64,000 nucleotides of DNA from DASZCR01 sp964246705. Lineage in GTDB: Bacteria > Acidobacteriota > Blastocatellia > Pyrinomonadales > Pyrinomonadaceae. The position numbers and the translations under genes are program-made. Location: assembly GCA_964246705.1 (NCBI GenBank), contig CAXTRQ010000001.1, positions 62,001-126,000 of the forward strand, in the 5' to 3' direction. Of this stretch, positions 1-8,348 are shown in pieces. The first letter of the stretch is position 1; each line of letters begins with the position of its first letter. The notes under the pieces were generated by a model, which had not been told where the DNA came from, did not search any database, and was given only the letters and a program-made list of their open reading frames with translations.

Positions 1-78
1 GTTCGGTGCTACGTCTGTTTTTAGAGGTGCGCTGTGCTGATTGGACGTATCAACGAAAAAATCTTATGCTGCCCGTTC

Positions 79-117
79 TCAAATCGTCGTCGCGCGTCGT
101 GCGAGACGGCGATTTGA
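79..117. other. Imperfect hairpin upstream of the first gene
   Basis: CAAATCGTCGTC at 80-91 pairs with GACGGCGATTTG at 105-116 with one mismatch; the outer T79-A117 pair also matches. It lies 42 bases before the first ATG. It could be the terminator of a gene left of the window or a leader structure. No T-tract follows, so the role is open. The rest of 1-158 shows no gene. Confidence 0.3.
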
Positions 118-158
118 AAGCCTTCCGGCGACGCGGGCGAAGCCGCAATCCTTGTTAG

Positions 159-1931
159 ATGAAATATAACGACGAGACATCAACGCGCGCCGGGGCGAAG
201 CGTGTGTGGCGACGCCGACCGGCGGAAATGCTCTGTGCCGCGATTCTCTTGCTGATGGCCGTCAACTTTCTGACCGTCCTCCCGCGCAAGAGCATCACGA
301 TTGACGAGTCGCTGCTGATTCCCGCCGGGTATTACCATCTCGCGGCGTACAACTTCCGGCCAATCGGCGAACACCCGCCGCTCGCCAAAGTTCTCTCCGC
401 CGTACCGCTCCTGTTCATTGGGACAATCGCTCCGCCCATCACAGAGAAAGAGGCCGCGTCGAAAGCCTACACCGATTACAATAATCTCTACTGGAAATTC
501 TGGCGCGCGAACCGCGAGCAGGTAAACCGTCTCTCCTTCTGGTCGCGCGTGCCTTTGATCGCTCTGACGCTCGGATTGGGCGTGCTCATCTTCGTCTATG
601 CGCGGAGGCTTTTCGGAGCGCGCGCCGCCGTCCTCTCGGTCGCGCTTTTCAGCATCGAGCCGACGGTGCTCGCACACGGACGCGTCGTGCAGACAGACAT
701 TCCGGTGGCCTTCGCGTTCCTGCTTTTCTGCTTCGTCTTCTACGACTACCTGCGCGCGCCGACGCTCCGTCGCGCCGTCTACGTCGGAGCCGTGAGCGCA
801 CTCGCACTCGTCGCTAAATTCTCGATGGTCGTGCTCGCGCCCATACTCGTCATGACCTCTTTGATGTCTATTTTGACGGCGCGCAAAATGGGCGAGCGGC
901 GCGCGCGCTTTGCCGCACACGCCGCCGCCGCCGCGCTCACCGCCATCGTCGTTATCAACGCCGCCTATCTTTTTCAGACTCACCCGCTGGCGGAGTTCTC
1001 TCTGGCCGGGGCGGGATTTTCGAGCGACGTGGAGGCTGGCGCTACCGGGCACGTCCTCTCTCTAATCAAGACGGTGCTGCCGAGGATTATTCCGGCGGAT
1101 TGCATCGAAGGTATCGCGTGGCAGTTGGGACACAATCGCAGCGGACATCAAGCCGGACTGCTCGGACAGTTCAGCGACCGTGGCTGGTGGTACTATTTTC
1201 CCGTCGCCTTCGCCCTGAAGACGACGCTTCCCTTTCTGCTTCTCTCGCTCGCTTCAATCGCGTGGGCGGTGTGGAGCTTTTACAAAAAGCGTGAGAGAAC
1301 TTTTCTACTGTTGCTCGTTCCCCTCGGGTTCTACACGGCGCTGATGCTCATCTCTTCGATCAACATCGGCGTGCGCTATTTTCTTCCGGCTTACCCTTTT
1401 CTCTTCATCCTCGGCGGCGCGTTTTTGGACTGGTTACTGCGAAGTAACCGCGCGCGCACGGCGGCGGCGCTGGCGGTCGGGGTCGCGTTCGTGTGGATGA
1501 GTTTTGAGGCCGCGCGCGCCTATCCGAACTACATGCCCTACATGAATCAGCTTGCATCAGGCGCGCCGCACTGGTATTACCTTTCAGATTCCAACGTCGA
1601 GTGGGGCGACGACATCCGTGAGATGGCAATGTACCTGCACGCACGCGGCGAGAGACAGGTGGCGGTGGCGGTGCTCAATTGGGGCATGCTCGACATCTAC
1701 AACATCGCGCCGGTTGGTGTCCCTGACCCGCGCGACCCGCCGCCCGCGCACGCGCCGCGTTACGTGGCTATCGGCGCGAGCTTTTTCAACGGCTCTGTGA
1801 TCTCTAAACTAACAGACGAAGGCGTGTGGCTGAGCGACGAAGAGAGACGCGACTTCTTCGCCCCGTATCGTGCGCGCACGCCCGAGGCCGTCTTCGGTAA
1901 TTCGCTCTACTTATATCGGAACAGCGAGTGA
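159..1931 (+). CDS. Membrane glycosyltransferase, GT39/ArnT-like (PMT family)
   Basis: The 590-residue protein has a basic cytoplasmic N-terminus, a first membrane segment near residues 24-40, and an acidic motif just after it (SITIDESLLIPAGYYH). That is the position of the catalytic Asp-Glu in lipid-phosphate-sugar-dependent glycosyltransferases of the PMT/ArnT type. Many further hydrophobic segments follow to about residue 450, then a soluble C-terminal domain. The family moves sugars from polyprenyl-phosphate carriers to proteins or lipids outside the membrane. The next gene, a polyprenol-phosphate mannosyltransferase-type GT2, overlaps or abuts its stop and would supply the donor, which supports the call. 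Substrate cannot be read from sequence. No clear Shine-Dalgarno precedes the ATG. Confidence 0.75.
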   Translation: MKYNDETSTRAGAKRVWRRRPAEMLCAAILLLMAVNFLTVLPRKSITIDESLLIPAGYYHLAAYNFRPIGEHPPLAKVLSAVPLLFIGTIAPPITEKEAASKAYTDYNNLYWKFWRANREQVNRLSFWSRVPLIALTLGLGVLIFVYARRLFGARAAVLSVALFSIEPTVLAHGRVVQTDIPVAFAFLLFCFVFYDYLRAPTLRRAVYVGAVSALALVAKFSMVVLAPILVMTSLMSILTARKMGERRARFAAHAAAAALTAIVVINAAYLFQTHPLAEFSLAGAGFSSDVEAGATGHVLSLIKTVLPRIIPADCIEGIAWQLGHNRSGHQAGLLGQFSDRGWWYYFPVAFALKTTLPFLLLSLASIAWAVWSFYKKRERTFLLLLVPLGFYTALMLISSINIGVRYFLPAYPFLFILGGAFLDWLLRSNRARTAAALAVGVAFVWMSFEAARAYPNYMPYMNQLASGAPHWYYLSDSNVEWGDDIREMAMYLHARGERQVAVAVLNWGMLDIYNIAPVGVPDPRDPPPAHAPRYVAIGASFFNGSVISKLTDEGVWLSDEERRDFFAPYRARTPEAVFGNSLYLYRNSE

Positions 1932-1963
1932 AGAAATTTCTTCATCACTTTGCAGACGAACAC

Positions 1964-2713
1964 ATGAACACGAACCAGACATTAATCATCGTTCCAACTT
2001 ATAACGAACGCGAGAACGTCCCTTCGCTTGTGCGCGAGATTTTCAAGGCCGTGCCGGAAGCTCACGTCTGTCTCGTCGACGACAATTCGCCCGACGGCAC
2101 GGCTGACTACGCCGCAAAGTTGTTCAGGGACAATCCTCAGTTCTCCGTCCTGCGCCGCGAGGGCGCGCGCGGTCTGGGACGCAGCTACGTGGACGGCTAT
2201 CGCAAGGCTCTCACGGAAGGCTACGCGCGCCTTGTCCAGATGGACGCCGATTTTTCACACGACCCGAAATCAATTCCCGCGTTGATTGAAGCAAGCTATC
2301 AGGCGGATGTGGTAGTCGGCTCGCGCTATTGTCCGGGCGGCGGCATCGGCAATTGGCCTCTGCGCCGCCGTCTGCTGAGCCGCTTCGCCAATCGTTACGT
2401 CGGCGTGATTGTCGGCCTTCGTTGCAAAGACTCGACGAGCGGCTTTCGCTGCTACAACCGCCGCGCGCTGGAACTGGTCTTGGACGGGCAGATCGTCGCC
2501 GAAGGCTATGCCTTTCTCGTCGAATCAATGTATCGCATCAGCGAGGCGGGCTTACGGCTGAAGGAAGTTCCGATTACATTTATTGACCGCCGCGAAGGAC
2601 AATCGAAAATTTCGCGCGCCGTAATCTTCGAGTCGGTCATCATGCCCTGGCGTCTGCGCTTTATGCGCGGCACACGCGCGGGCGCACAACTGATGCGCCA
2701 ACCGCAAGACTGA
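1964..2713 (+). CDS. Polyprenol monophosphomannose synthase-like GT2 glycosyltransferase
   Basis: The protein opens with LIIVPTYNERENV, then VDDNSPDGT and the metal-binding QMDADFSHDP, the signature order of dolichol/polyprenol-phosphate mannosyltransferases (DPM1 type, GT2). It ends after a WRLRF segment without a membrane anchor, like the soluble single-domain members (about 240-250 aa). The expected reaction is transfer of a hexose from a nucleotide sugar to polyprenyl phosphate at the inner membrane face. I chose ATG 1964 because homologues begin a few residues before the PTYNE motif. A GTG at 1928 overlaps the upstream stop (GTGA), has GGA eight bases before it, and would add 12 residues. 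The coupling indicates an operon with the membrane glycosyltransferase. Confidence 0.8.
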   Translation: MNTNQTLIIVPTYNERENVPSLVREIFKAVPEAHVCLVDDNSPDGTADYAAKLFRDNPQFSVLRREGARGLGRSYVDGYRKALTEGYARLVQMDADFSHDPKSIPALIEASYQADVVVGSRYCPGGGIGNWPLRRRLLSRFANRYVGVIVGLRCKDSTSGFRCYNRRALELVLDGQIVAEGYAFLVESMYRISEAGLRLKEVPITFIDRREGQSKISRAVIFESVIMPWRLRFMRGTRAGAQLMRQPQD

Positions 2714-2761
2714 ACCTGCGAAACGCTGACTTCCCTGAGCGGTCTTGTTTCTTTAATTCCA

Positions 2762-3838
2762 TCAAGACCACACGCCCGGAATCACTGTCGAGCACGAGGG
2801 GCATGCGCCGTCTGCTCCGACTTTCATCTGTTTGATGATGTAGCCGTAGCGTTCAATCAACAACTCTCCGCACGCGTGGCAGTAGGTGTTCTCCCAGCGT
2901 CCGACACGACCCGGCAAATTTCCGGCGTAGATGTAGCGCAGGCCAGCCGCGCGCCCCGTCTCGCAGGTGCGTATCAACTGTTCGGCGGTCGTGTTCTCGT
3001 TCGAGGTCATGTTGTAGTCTTTGTGAAACGCCGTCACGTGCCAAGGAATGTCGGGCGAGACGTTGACGATAAAATCAGCGGCGCGCTTCAATTCGTCCTC
3101 CGCGTCGTTGAAGCCCGGGATGACCAGCGTGACGATCTCTTCCCAGAAGCCGCGTTCGTGAACCATCTCGATAGTCTCAAGGATATTGCCCACGACGCCG
3201 CCCAACTGGCGATAGTTGCGGTCGCTCATTGATTTCAGATCAATCTTGTAGCAGTCCGTCCACGGGCGCAGATAGTCCAAAACTTGCGGCGTCGCGTTGC
3301 CGTTTGAGATGAATGCTGTTTTCAGCCCCTCCGGCTTCGCGCGCTTGAAGACATCCACCGCCCACTCCGCCGTAATCAGAGGCTCGTTGTAACTCGACCC
3401 GACCATCCGCGCCCCGTAAGCGTGTGCCAGCGAGACCAGCCTTTCAGCCGTCATAGTCTTCGGCGCAACTCCCGCCGCGTCGTCGCGTAGGGCTTGCGAT
3501 GTCAACCAATTTTGGCAGTAGCCGCAGTGGAGGTCGCATCCGAGCATGCCGAAGGTGAGCGTGTCGGAGCCGGGCATGACGTGAAAGAAGGGCTTCTTCT
3601 CCGTCGGGTCGCAGGCCAGCGCGGCGACGTAGTTCGCGGGAACCATCAGGCGACCTTCTTCGTTGTAACGCACTTTGCAGATGCCGCGCTTGCCTTCACG
3701 AATCAGGCAGCGATGCCCGCAGGCGTAGCAGCGCAGGTCGCGCGTTCCGGCCAGATGCTCGGTCAGTTCCGCCGCGCCTTCGGCGGTCATGTCATCCAAA
3801 ACTTCGGCTAGACTAGCCGCACGCTCGCTCATCGCCAT
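2762..3838 (-). CDS. amrS: AmmeMemoRadiSam system radical SAM enzyme
   Basis: This 358-aa protein carries the radical SAM cluster motif C101-x3-C105-x2-C108 (GCDLHCGYCQNW). It also has an N-terminal cysteine set (C37, C40, C44, C54) and a C-terminal zinc-ribbon-like pair (CHAC, CPSC). Length and layout match the AmrS family, which resembles pyruvate-formate-lyase activating enzyme and usually occurs with AMMECR1 and Memo proteins. Neither partner is in the window, so they must lie elsewhere or be absent. The natural reaction of this family is not firmly established. AGAGG lies 8-12 bases before the ATG. It is divergent from the MBL gene across about 98 bases. Confidence 0.85.
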   Translation of the reverse strand: MAMSERAASLAEVLDDMTAEGAAELTEHLAGTRDLRCYACGHRCLIREGKRGICKVRYNEEGRLMVPANYVAALACDPTEKKPFFHVMPGSDTLTFGMLGCDLHCGYCQNWLTSQALRDDAAGVAPKTMTAERLVSLAHAYGARMVGSSYNEPLITAEWAVDVFKRAKPEGLKTAFISNGNATPQVLDYLRPWTDCYKIDLKSMSDRNYRQLGGVVGNILETIEMVHERGFWEEIVTLVIPGFNDAEDELKRAADFIVNVSPDIPWHVTAFHKDYNMTSNENTTAEQLIRTCETGRAAGLRYIYAGNLPGRVGRWENTYCHACGELLIERYGYIIKQMKVGADGACPSCSTVIPGVWS

Positions 3839-3878
3839 TGTTTAAAACCTCTTCTGATAGCAGAAAACTTGAGGGCTG

Positions 3879-3905
3879 ATTATACTGTTTTAGATGCGTT
3901 CTCAA
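3879..3905 (-). promoter_or_regulatory. Possible sigma70 promoter for the radical SAM gene
   Basis: Read on the minus strand, TTGAGA (3905-3900) is followed after 15 bases by TATAAT (3884-3879), about 40 bases before the start at 3838. The -10 is perfect but the spacer is short, so this is tentative. Confidence 0.35.
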
Positions 3906-3936
3906 TGATTTTTATTGCCTTTGAAAGAAGGGTTCA

Positions 3937-4632
3937 ATGACCGAAATGATTATCGAAGAAATTATTTTGACGGCGTTTCAGCAGCACACGCGCGTCGTCG
4001 GTTGCGCCGAGACGAGGCGCGCTATCTGCATTGATCCGGGCGAGGATTCGGAGCGCATCGTCGAGGCGCTGGAAGGACACGGGCTTGAGTTGCAGGCCAT
4101 CGCTCTGACGCATGCGCACATGGATCATGTCGGGGGCGTGGCGGCTTTGAAGCGGCAGAGGCCGCAGGCCGAGATTATCTTGCACCGCGCGGACGAGCCG
4201 ATTTACATGGGGCTTCAGCAACAACCCGGCTGGCTCGGCATTCCGCGCGAACAGTGGTCGGGATACGGCTTCGATTACGAAGCCCCGCCGCCAATCGAGA
4301 GATACTGGCAGGACGGTGAGACGTACAGCATCGGGCAATTAGAGTTTAAGGTGCTGCACTGTCCGGGTCACACGCCCGGCCACGTTGTCTTGTTTGAACC
4401 GCGCGAGCGCAAAGTCTTTGTCGGCGATTGCCTGTTCGCAGGCTCTATCGGAAGGACGGATCTGCCGGGCGGGTCGAGCGCGCAGTTGATGGACTCGTTA
4501 TTGAAAAAGATCGTCCCGCTCGGCGACGACGTGACCGTATATTCAGGCCACGGCGCTTTGACCACCATCGGACGCGAACGGCAGACAAACCCTTTTCTCA
4601 CAGGCGGCTACCAAATCGGAAGATATCTTTAA
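3937..4632 (+). CDS. MBL-fold metallo-hydrolase (glyoxalase II-like)
   Basis: The 231-aa protein has the metallo-beta-lactamase signature H59-A-H61-M-D63-H64, a later CPGHTPGH histidine motif, FVGDCLFAGSIGRTDLPGG for the bridging Asp, and a C-terminal SGHG. That is the complete di-metal ligand set of the glyoxalase II/YcbL branch. It is a cytoplasmic thioester hydrolase or related hydrolase; the true substrate cannot be read. The ATG has AGAAGGG at good spacing. It stands alone and diverges from the radical SAM gene. Confidence 0.85.
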   Translation: MTEMIIEEIILTAFQQHTRVVGCAETRRAICIDPGEDSERIVEALEGHGLELQAIALTHAHMDHVGGVAALKRQRPQAEIILHRADEPIYMGLQQQPGWLGIPREQWSGYGFDYEAPPPIERYWQDGETYSIGQLEFKVLHCPGHTPGHVVLFEPRERKVFVGDCLFAGSIGRTDLPGGSSAQLMDSLLKKIVPLGDDVTVYSGHGALTTIGRERQTNPFLTGGYQIGRYL

Positions 4633-4634
4633 AA

Positions 4635-4757
4635 CAGTGACGCGTGACGGGTGACAAGTAACGAGTTAAAGATAGCTCGACTCTCATCCTTCTTCACTGA
4701 TTACTGAAAACTTAAAACTGAAAACTGTTTCCGGTTTTGCTCGTCACACGTCACACG
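4635..4757. repeat. Dispersed intergenic repeat, copy A (GTGAC-ended)
   Basis: The stretch starts with repeated GTGAC steps (GTGACGCGTGACGGGTGAC) and ends with the inverted form (CGTCACACGTCACACGTCAC). In between are ACTGAAAAC and AAACTGAAAACTG runs. A very similar element lies inverted at 11609-11737: both share, in order, the GTGAC ladder, CAAGTAACGAG, TTAAAGA-AGCT, CTCTCATC and CGGTTTTGCTCGT. The terminal inversions and two copies suggest a small non-coding mobile or REP-like element. It ends exactly at the stop of the next gene. Confidence 0.7.
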
Positions 4758-4982
4758 TCACTTTTTGGGTTCTTCCTCTGCCTGTTTGTGTAGCTCGTTG
4801 TCTTTGAGCTTGTCCCATTTCTCGCGGGCGTCGCCGGTTAGTTCGCTGGGCAGTGTTTCGACTGGAACATCATTTTCGGCGCAGAAAATGCGCCAGAGAA
4901 GAAAACGTGCGTCGAATTGTCCTGTCCCTTCATTAATCCGGTTTGAAATTGTCGGTTGCTCCGGGCTTTTCTCGTCTGCCAC
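4758..4982 (-). CDS. Small hypothetical protein, 74 aa
   Basis: It starts with GTG at 4982, with GAGGA seven bases before it. The sequence is acidic and charged with a lysine-rich end (EEEPKK) and no signal peptide or membrane segment. I do not recognise it. One weak pattern is FLLWRIFCAENDVPVETLP, which looks like a short folded core. A real gene is supported by the Shine-Dalgarno, the absence of an alternative frame, and its clean fit between two repeats. Its stop codon falls within the last bases of copy A of the dispersed repeat. Confidence 0.55.
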   Translation of the reverse strand: MADEKSPEQPTISNRINEGTGQFDARFLLWRIFCAENDVPVETLPSELTGDAREKWDKLKDNELHKQAEEEPKK

Positions 4983-5127
4983 TGTGACTGTTCCTCGCTC
5001 TCTAATCTCGCGTGCCGCACGGGGGCGGACGCGGGCGCACAGTGTAACAAGTTTTTCGTCAGGTGTTGACTCGGAAAGAAACGTCGAAGCTTCGGGAGGT
5101 CGAATGGGACGAGCTATTTTTCGTTTT

Positions 5128-5190
5128 CTTTGCGCCTTTGCATCTTGGCGTGAGAATAAGTTTCACGCAAAGTCGCAAAGGAAGAAAGAC
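5128..5190. repeat. Palindromic intergenic repeat (CTTTGCG family), copy 1
   Basis: CTTTGCGCCTTTGCATCTTG followed by GCGTGA is mirrored, after a short loop, by TTTCACGCAAAGTCGCAAAG. Related palindromes with the core CGTCTTGGCG...CGCCAAGACG lie at 13800-13836 and 47135-47203. The whole gap 4983-5256 holds no gene. Confidence 0.6.
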
Positions 5191-5256
5191 CGCTAAGAAG
5201 AGGGCTTTCAAAGTCTCGGCGGTGGTGAATTATCAACTCGCGCGCGGCTTGAGTTT

Positions 5257-6138
5257 TTATGAAGCGGAACTGAGAAGATACATTTCGCCCTTGGGCGCGC
5301 TCTCGCCCTGTTCGCGTTCGAGCGTGACGGCGAAGGTGGAGGCGTCGCGCCCCTCGGCGGGAACTTGGTCGCGCATCGAAGCGCCGCCTTTGTTATCCGT
5401 CTTGAAGACGCCGCCGGGCATCGGCTTTCCGCCTTTGATGAACCAAAGTTGATACGCCTTGCCCGCAGGTGCGGGCGGCAGGTTGTAAGCGATGAGAATC
5501 GCATGTCCCGTCGCCGGGTCTAAGGCCATGCGACCGCGCGCCTGTTCTGCCATCTTAGTCCCTGCAAGTTGCATGATGCGCGCGTCGGGAGCGGTGAGAA
5601 GTTCGCGCACGTCGCGTTCGCGTGCCGTCTCTTCAAGCTGGCGCGCAAGCTTTTCTTGCGTCCGGTTCGATTGTTCGGCGAGGCGTGCCATTTCGGAGCG
5701 CATCTCTCTATTCTGCTGCCAGAGAAGACCGAGCCAGACGAGCAGCGCGGCAATCAAGAGCGACGCAGCAATCGCGCCGTAAGTGAACATTGAACGCCAG
5801 CGCGCCGCGTTACCGCCACGCTCCGACAGCGGCGGCATGGCGACCACTTGCGCTCCTGACTCGCGCGCTACGCTCTCTTCAGTGGTCTCTGTCGCGGCTT
5901 TCGTGCGCTCCTGCGCGAGGTTGTGCACCTGCGCGAAGATGCGTGTGCGTAACGCTTCCGAAGGCGCGACGGGCGTGACCGTGTAGGCGAGCGAAGCCAC
6001 GGTGTCGCGCATCTCGCGCAACTCTTCGCGGCACTCAGGACACGAGAGCAGGTGCTCACGAAGCGCACGCCGCTCCGGCTCGCCGAGCGAGTCGAGTGCG
6101 TCTAACGCGAGCGCCTCTTTGTACTCTTCGTGTCTCAT
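5257..6138 (-). CDS. Anti-sigma factor, RskA-like with zinc-binding N-terminus
   Basis: Residues 1-45 form a ZAS-type anti-sigma domain with H29-x3-C33-x2-C36 (HLLSCPEC). A single membrane segment follows (around residues 115-140, ending LLVWLGLLW), then a coiled coil (about 142-180). The extracytoplasmic RskA C-terminal domain ends in a small beta-rich region (GKAYQLWFIKGGKPMPGGVF). The protein would hold the ECF sigma encoded just upstream at the membrane until a signal releases it. I chose ATG 6138; a TTG sits directly before it. The gap to the sigma stop is nine bases, so the two are one operon. The inducing signal is unknown. Confidence 0.85.
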   Translation of the reverse strand: MRHEEYKEALALDALDSLGEPERRALREHLLSCPECREELREMRDTVASLAYTVTPVAPSEALRTRIFAQVHNLAQERTKAATETTEESVARESGAQVVAMPPLSERGGNAARWRSMFTYGAIAASLLIAALLVWLGLLWQQNREMRSEMARLAEQSNRTQEKLARQLEETARERDVRELLTAPDARIMQLAGTKMAEQARGRMALDPATGHAILIAYNLPPAPAGKAYQLWFIKGGKPMPGGVFKTDNKGGASMRDQVPAEGRDASTFAVTLEREQGESAPKGEMYLLSSAS

Positions 6139-6147
6139 CAATGCTTC

Positions 6148-6732
6148 TTAGAAACCCTTCAGGTTTTCAAATCTACTGTGCAGAAGTTCGCGCAGCTTTT
6201 GCATCCCCGAACGCATACGCGTCTTGACCGTGCCAAGCGGTTGTTCCAGACGCGTCGCAATCTCTGTCTGTGTTAGCCCTTCAAAATATGCGAGCAGCAG
6301 AGCGCGCCGCTGCTCTTCCGGTATTTCGGCGAGCGCGTCGCGCACGACCTCGCTCTGCTCCGCGCGAAACGCATCCGTGACCGCATCGCCCACTTCTTCG
6401 ACGGCTTCGATGGCCGCCGCGTTGGCTGTCCGTTCGCGCGACTCTCTTGAGCGCAGGCGGTCAATGGCGCGACTGCGCGCCAGCGTGACGAGCCATGTGA
6501 AGGGACGCCCGCGCGCCGCATCGAAGTTTGCCGCCTGTTGCCAGATTTGCAGGAAAACCTCTTGCAGCACGTCTTCCGCTTCGGGGCGGTCACGAACTAT
6601 ACGTAGCAGGAGGCCGAAAAGGATGGAGCTATATTGCCGGTAGAGAGATGCGAAGGCGCTTTCGTCTCCGAGCGCAATGGCGCGGAGAAGTTCGGCGTCG
6701 GCGGCATCTGTCTGTGTGCGTTCAGAGGACAA
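6148..6732 (-). CDS. ECF RNA polymerase sigma factor (SigK/RpoE-like)
   Basis: The 194-aa protein has region 2 (FASLYRQYSSILFGLLLRIVRDRPEAEDVLQEVFLQIW, about residues 27-65) and region 4 with a helix-turn-helix (EGLTQTEIATRLEQPLGTVKTRMRSGMQKLR, about 150-180). There is no region 3, as expected for an extracytoplasmic-function sigma factor. It is paired with the RskA-like anti-sigma gene immediately downstream. The best start I find is TTG at 6732, preceded by GGAATTCGG; the nearby ATG is out of frame. Autoregulation is likely but I could not identify its promoter in 6733-6929. Confidence 0.88.
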   Translation of the reverse strand: MSSERTQTDAADAELLRAIALGDESAFASLYRQYSSILFGLLLRIVRDRPEAEDVLQEVFLQIWQQAANFDAARGRPFTWLVTLARSRAIDRLRSRESRERTANAAAIEAVEEVGDAVTDAFRAEQSEVVRDALAEIPEEQRRALLLAYFEGLTQTEIATRLEQPLGTVKTRMRSGMQKLRELLHSRFENLKGF

Positions 6733-6827
6733 ACCGAATTCCGCGCCTCGTCGGGGGAAACATTGGGCGGCGTCTTACGTTAACGACGCAGAGACGCAGC
6801 CCGCCGGATTTGCGATTGAACAGTGGT

Positions 6828-6900
6828 CGGTTTTCAGTTTTCAGTTGAAAGACACATACCGTCTAAGCACTGAAAACTGGACGCCGACTACTGTTAACTT
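6828..6900. repeat. ACTGAAAACTG-type inverted repeat
   Basis: GGTCGGTTTTCAGTTTTCAG is answered by CACTGAAAACTGGACGCCGAC about 35 bases on, forming an imperfect palindrome. It shares the ACTGAAAACTG words found inside the dispersed repeat at 4635 and 11609 and may be a truncated relative. The rest of 6733-6929 shows no gene. Confidence 0.45.
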
Positions 6901-6929
6901 TTAAATCGCCAATCAAATCAAAAATCTCA

Positions 6930-8030
6930 TTAGGCGACCGTGATTTCTTCGGTCAGATACACGTCTTGAATCGCATTCAGGAGCGCGATGCCCTCTTCCA
7001 TCGGACGCTGAAAAGCCTTGCGACCGGAGATGAGTCCCATGCCGCCGCCGCGTTTGTTGATGACGGCGGTGCGGACGGCCTCCTGCGTATCAGTCTGCCC
7101 CTTGGATTCCCCGCCGGAGTTAATTAAGCCGCAGCGACCCATATAACAATTCGCCACCTGATAGCGCACGAGGTCAATCGGATTATCGCTCGTCAACTCC
7201 TCGTAAATTTTCTTGTTCGTCTTGCCGTAGGCGCTCTCGATGTTGAGCATGTTGTAGCCGCCGTTACGTTCGGGGAGTTTCTGCTTGATGATGTCGGCTT
7301 GAATCGTCACGCCGAGATGATTGGCCTGCCCCGTCAAATCGGCTGCCGTGTGCATGTCGCCCTCCGCGCCCTTGAATTTCGGGTTGCGCAGATAGCACCA
7401 GAGTATCGTCGCCAGCCCCAGTTCGTGCGCGTAGGCGAAGGCTTCGCTGACTTCCGTAATCTGTCGCGTCGACTCCTCCGAGCCGAAGTAGATGGTCGCG
7501 CCGACGGCGACCGCGCCCATGTCGCGCGCCATGTCCACCGTGCCAAACATCACCTGATCGAATTTGTTCGGGTAGGTCAACAATTCGTTGTGATTAATTT
7601 TCACGATGAAGGGAATCTTATGAGCGTACTTGCGCGCCACGATGCCGAGCACGCCGAAGGTCGAAGCGACGGCGTTGCAGCCGCCTTCGAGGGCGAGGCG
7701 CACGATGTTCTCAGGATCGAAGTATTGCGGGTTCGGAGCGAACGAGGCTCCGGCGGAATGTTCGATGCCTTGGTCAACAGGAAGAATCGAAAGATAGCCT
7801 GTGCCCGCGAGCCGACCCGTATTGAAGAGGCTCTGGAGCGAACGCAGCACCGAAGGGTTTCTGTCCGACAAAGCCCAGACGCGGTCAACAAAGTCGGGGC
7901 CGGGAATTTGAATCTGCCCTCTGTCAATCGTCTGTGATTTATGTTCGAGCAGCTTGCGCCCGTCCGCGCCCAAAAGTTCTTCAATTATGCCGAGAGTATT
8001 TCCACCATCGCGCCTGAGTTGGGTAGCCAT
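6930..8030 (-). CDS. fbaB: Class I fructose-bisphosphate aldolase (FbaB/DhnA type)
   Basis: The 366-aa protein contains GYLSILPVDQGIEHSAGASF, IPFIVKINHNELLTYP and VGATIYFGSEES. These are hallmarks of the Schiff-base DhnA/FbaB-type aldolases, which split fructose-1,6-bisphosphate into two triose phosphates in glycolysis and gluconeogenesis. Length agrees with the bacterial FbaB branch (about 350 aa). ATG 8030 was chosen because AGGAGG lies about ten bases before it; an earlier in-frame ATG at 8066 lacks this. It is a single-gene unit with a TATAAT at 8101-8096 upstream. Confidence 0.88.
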   Translation of the reverse strand: MATQLRRDGGNTLGIIEELLGADGRKLLEHKSQTIDRGQIQIPGPDFVDRVWALSDRNPSVLRSLQSLFNTGRLAGTGYLSILPVDQGIEHSAGASFAPNPQYFDPENIVRLALEGGCNAVASTFGVLGIVARKYAHKIPFIVKINHNELLTYPNKFDQVMFGTVDMARDMGAVAVGATIYFGSEESTRQITEVSEAFAYAHELGLATILWCYLRNPKFKGAEGDMHTAADLTGQANHLGVTIQADIIKQKLPERNGGYNMLNIESAYGKTNKKIYEELTSDNPIDLVRYQVANCYMGRCGLINSGGESKGQTDTQEAVRTAVINKRGGGMGLISGRKAFQRPMEEGIALLNAIQDVYLTEEITVA

Positions 8031-8095
8031 GTTTTCTAATCCTCCTAAGGAATAAAGTATATGCAAGTGTTGTTAAGAGGTAAAACGGCACGCGA

Positions 8096-8101
8096 ATTAT
8101 A
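8096..8101 (-). promoter_or_regulatory. TATAAT -10 element upstream of the aldolase gene
   Basis: A perfect TATAAT is read on the minus strand 65 bases before the aldolase start. No good -35 hexamer is visible at 16-18 bases. Apart from this and the terminator at 8273-8321, the gap 8031-8348 shows nothing. Confidence 0.35.
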
Positions 8102-8272
8102 ACACGGAAACAGAGGCTGAATTGATTGACTGAAGGAAGAAAAGTTATGGAAACAGAGCCATGCGGCCACATCCCCATACTTTATGTTAGAACGTACCTA
8201 GTGGCCTGAATCCGCCTGCATCAGTTCGCAGCTTTCAGGGGCGACGATGAAAGGCAGCGCGCCGGGTGAAGA

Positions 8273-8321
8273 GACAAAACGGCGCGGCCTTTGCGGAGGA
8301 GAAAATCGCAGGCCGCGCCGT
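8273..8321 (-). terminator. Rho-independent terminator of the 8349-8990 gene
   Basis: ACGGCGCGGCCT (8279-8290) and AGGCCGCGCCGT (8310-8321) form a perfect 12-bp GC-rich stem. On the minus strand the stem is followed by GTTTTGTC. It lies 28 bases after the stop at 8349. Confidence 0.7.
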
Positions 8322-8348
8322 CTGTAGTTTTCGCGCAGGAAATTTCAA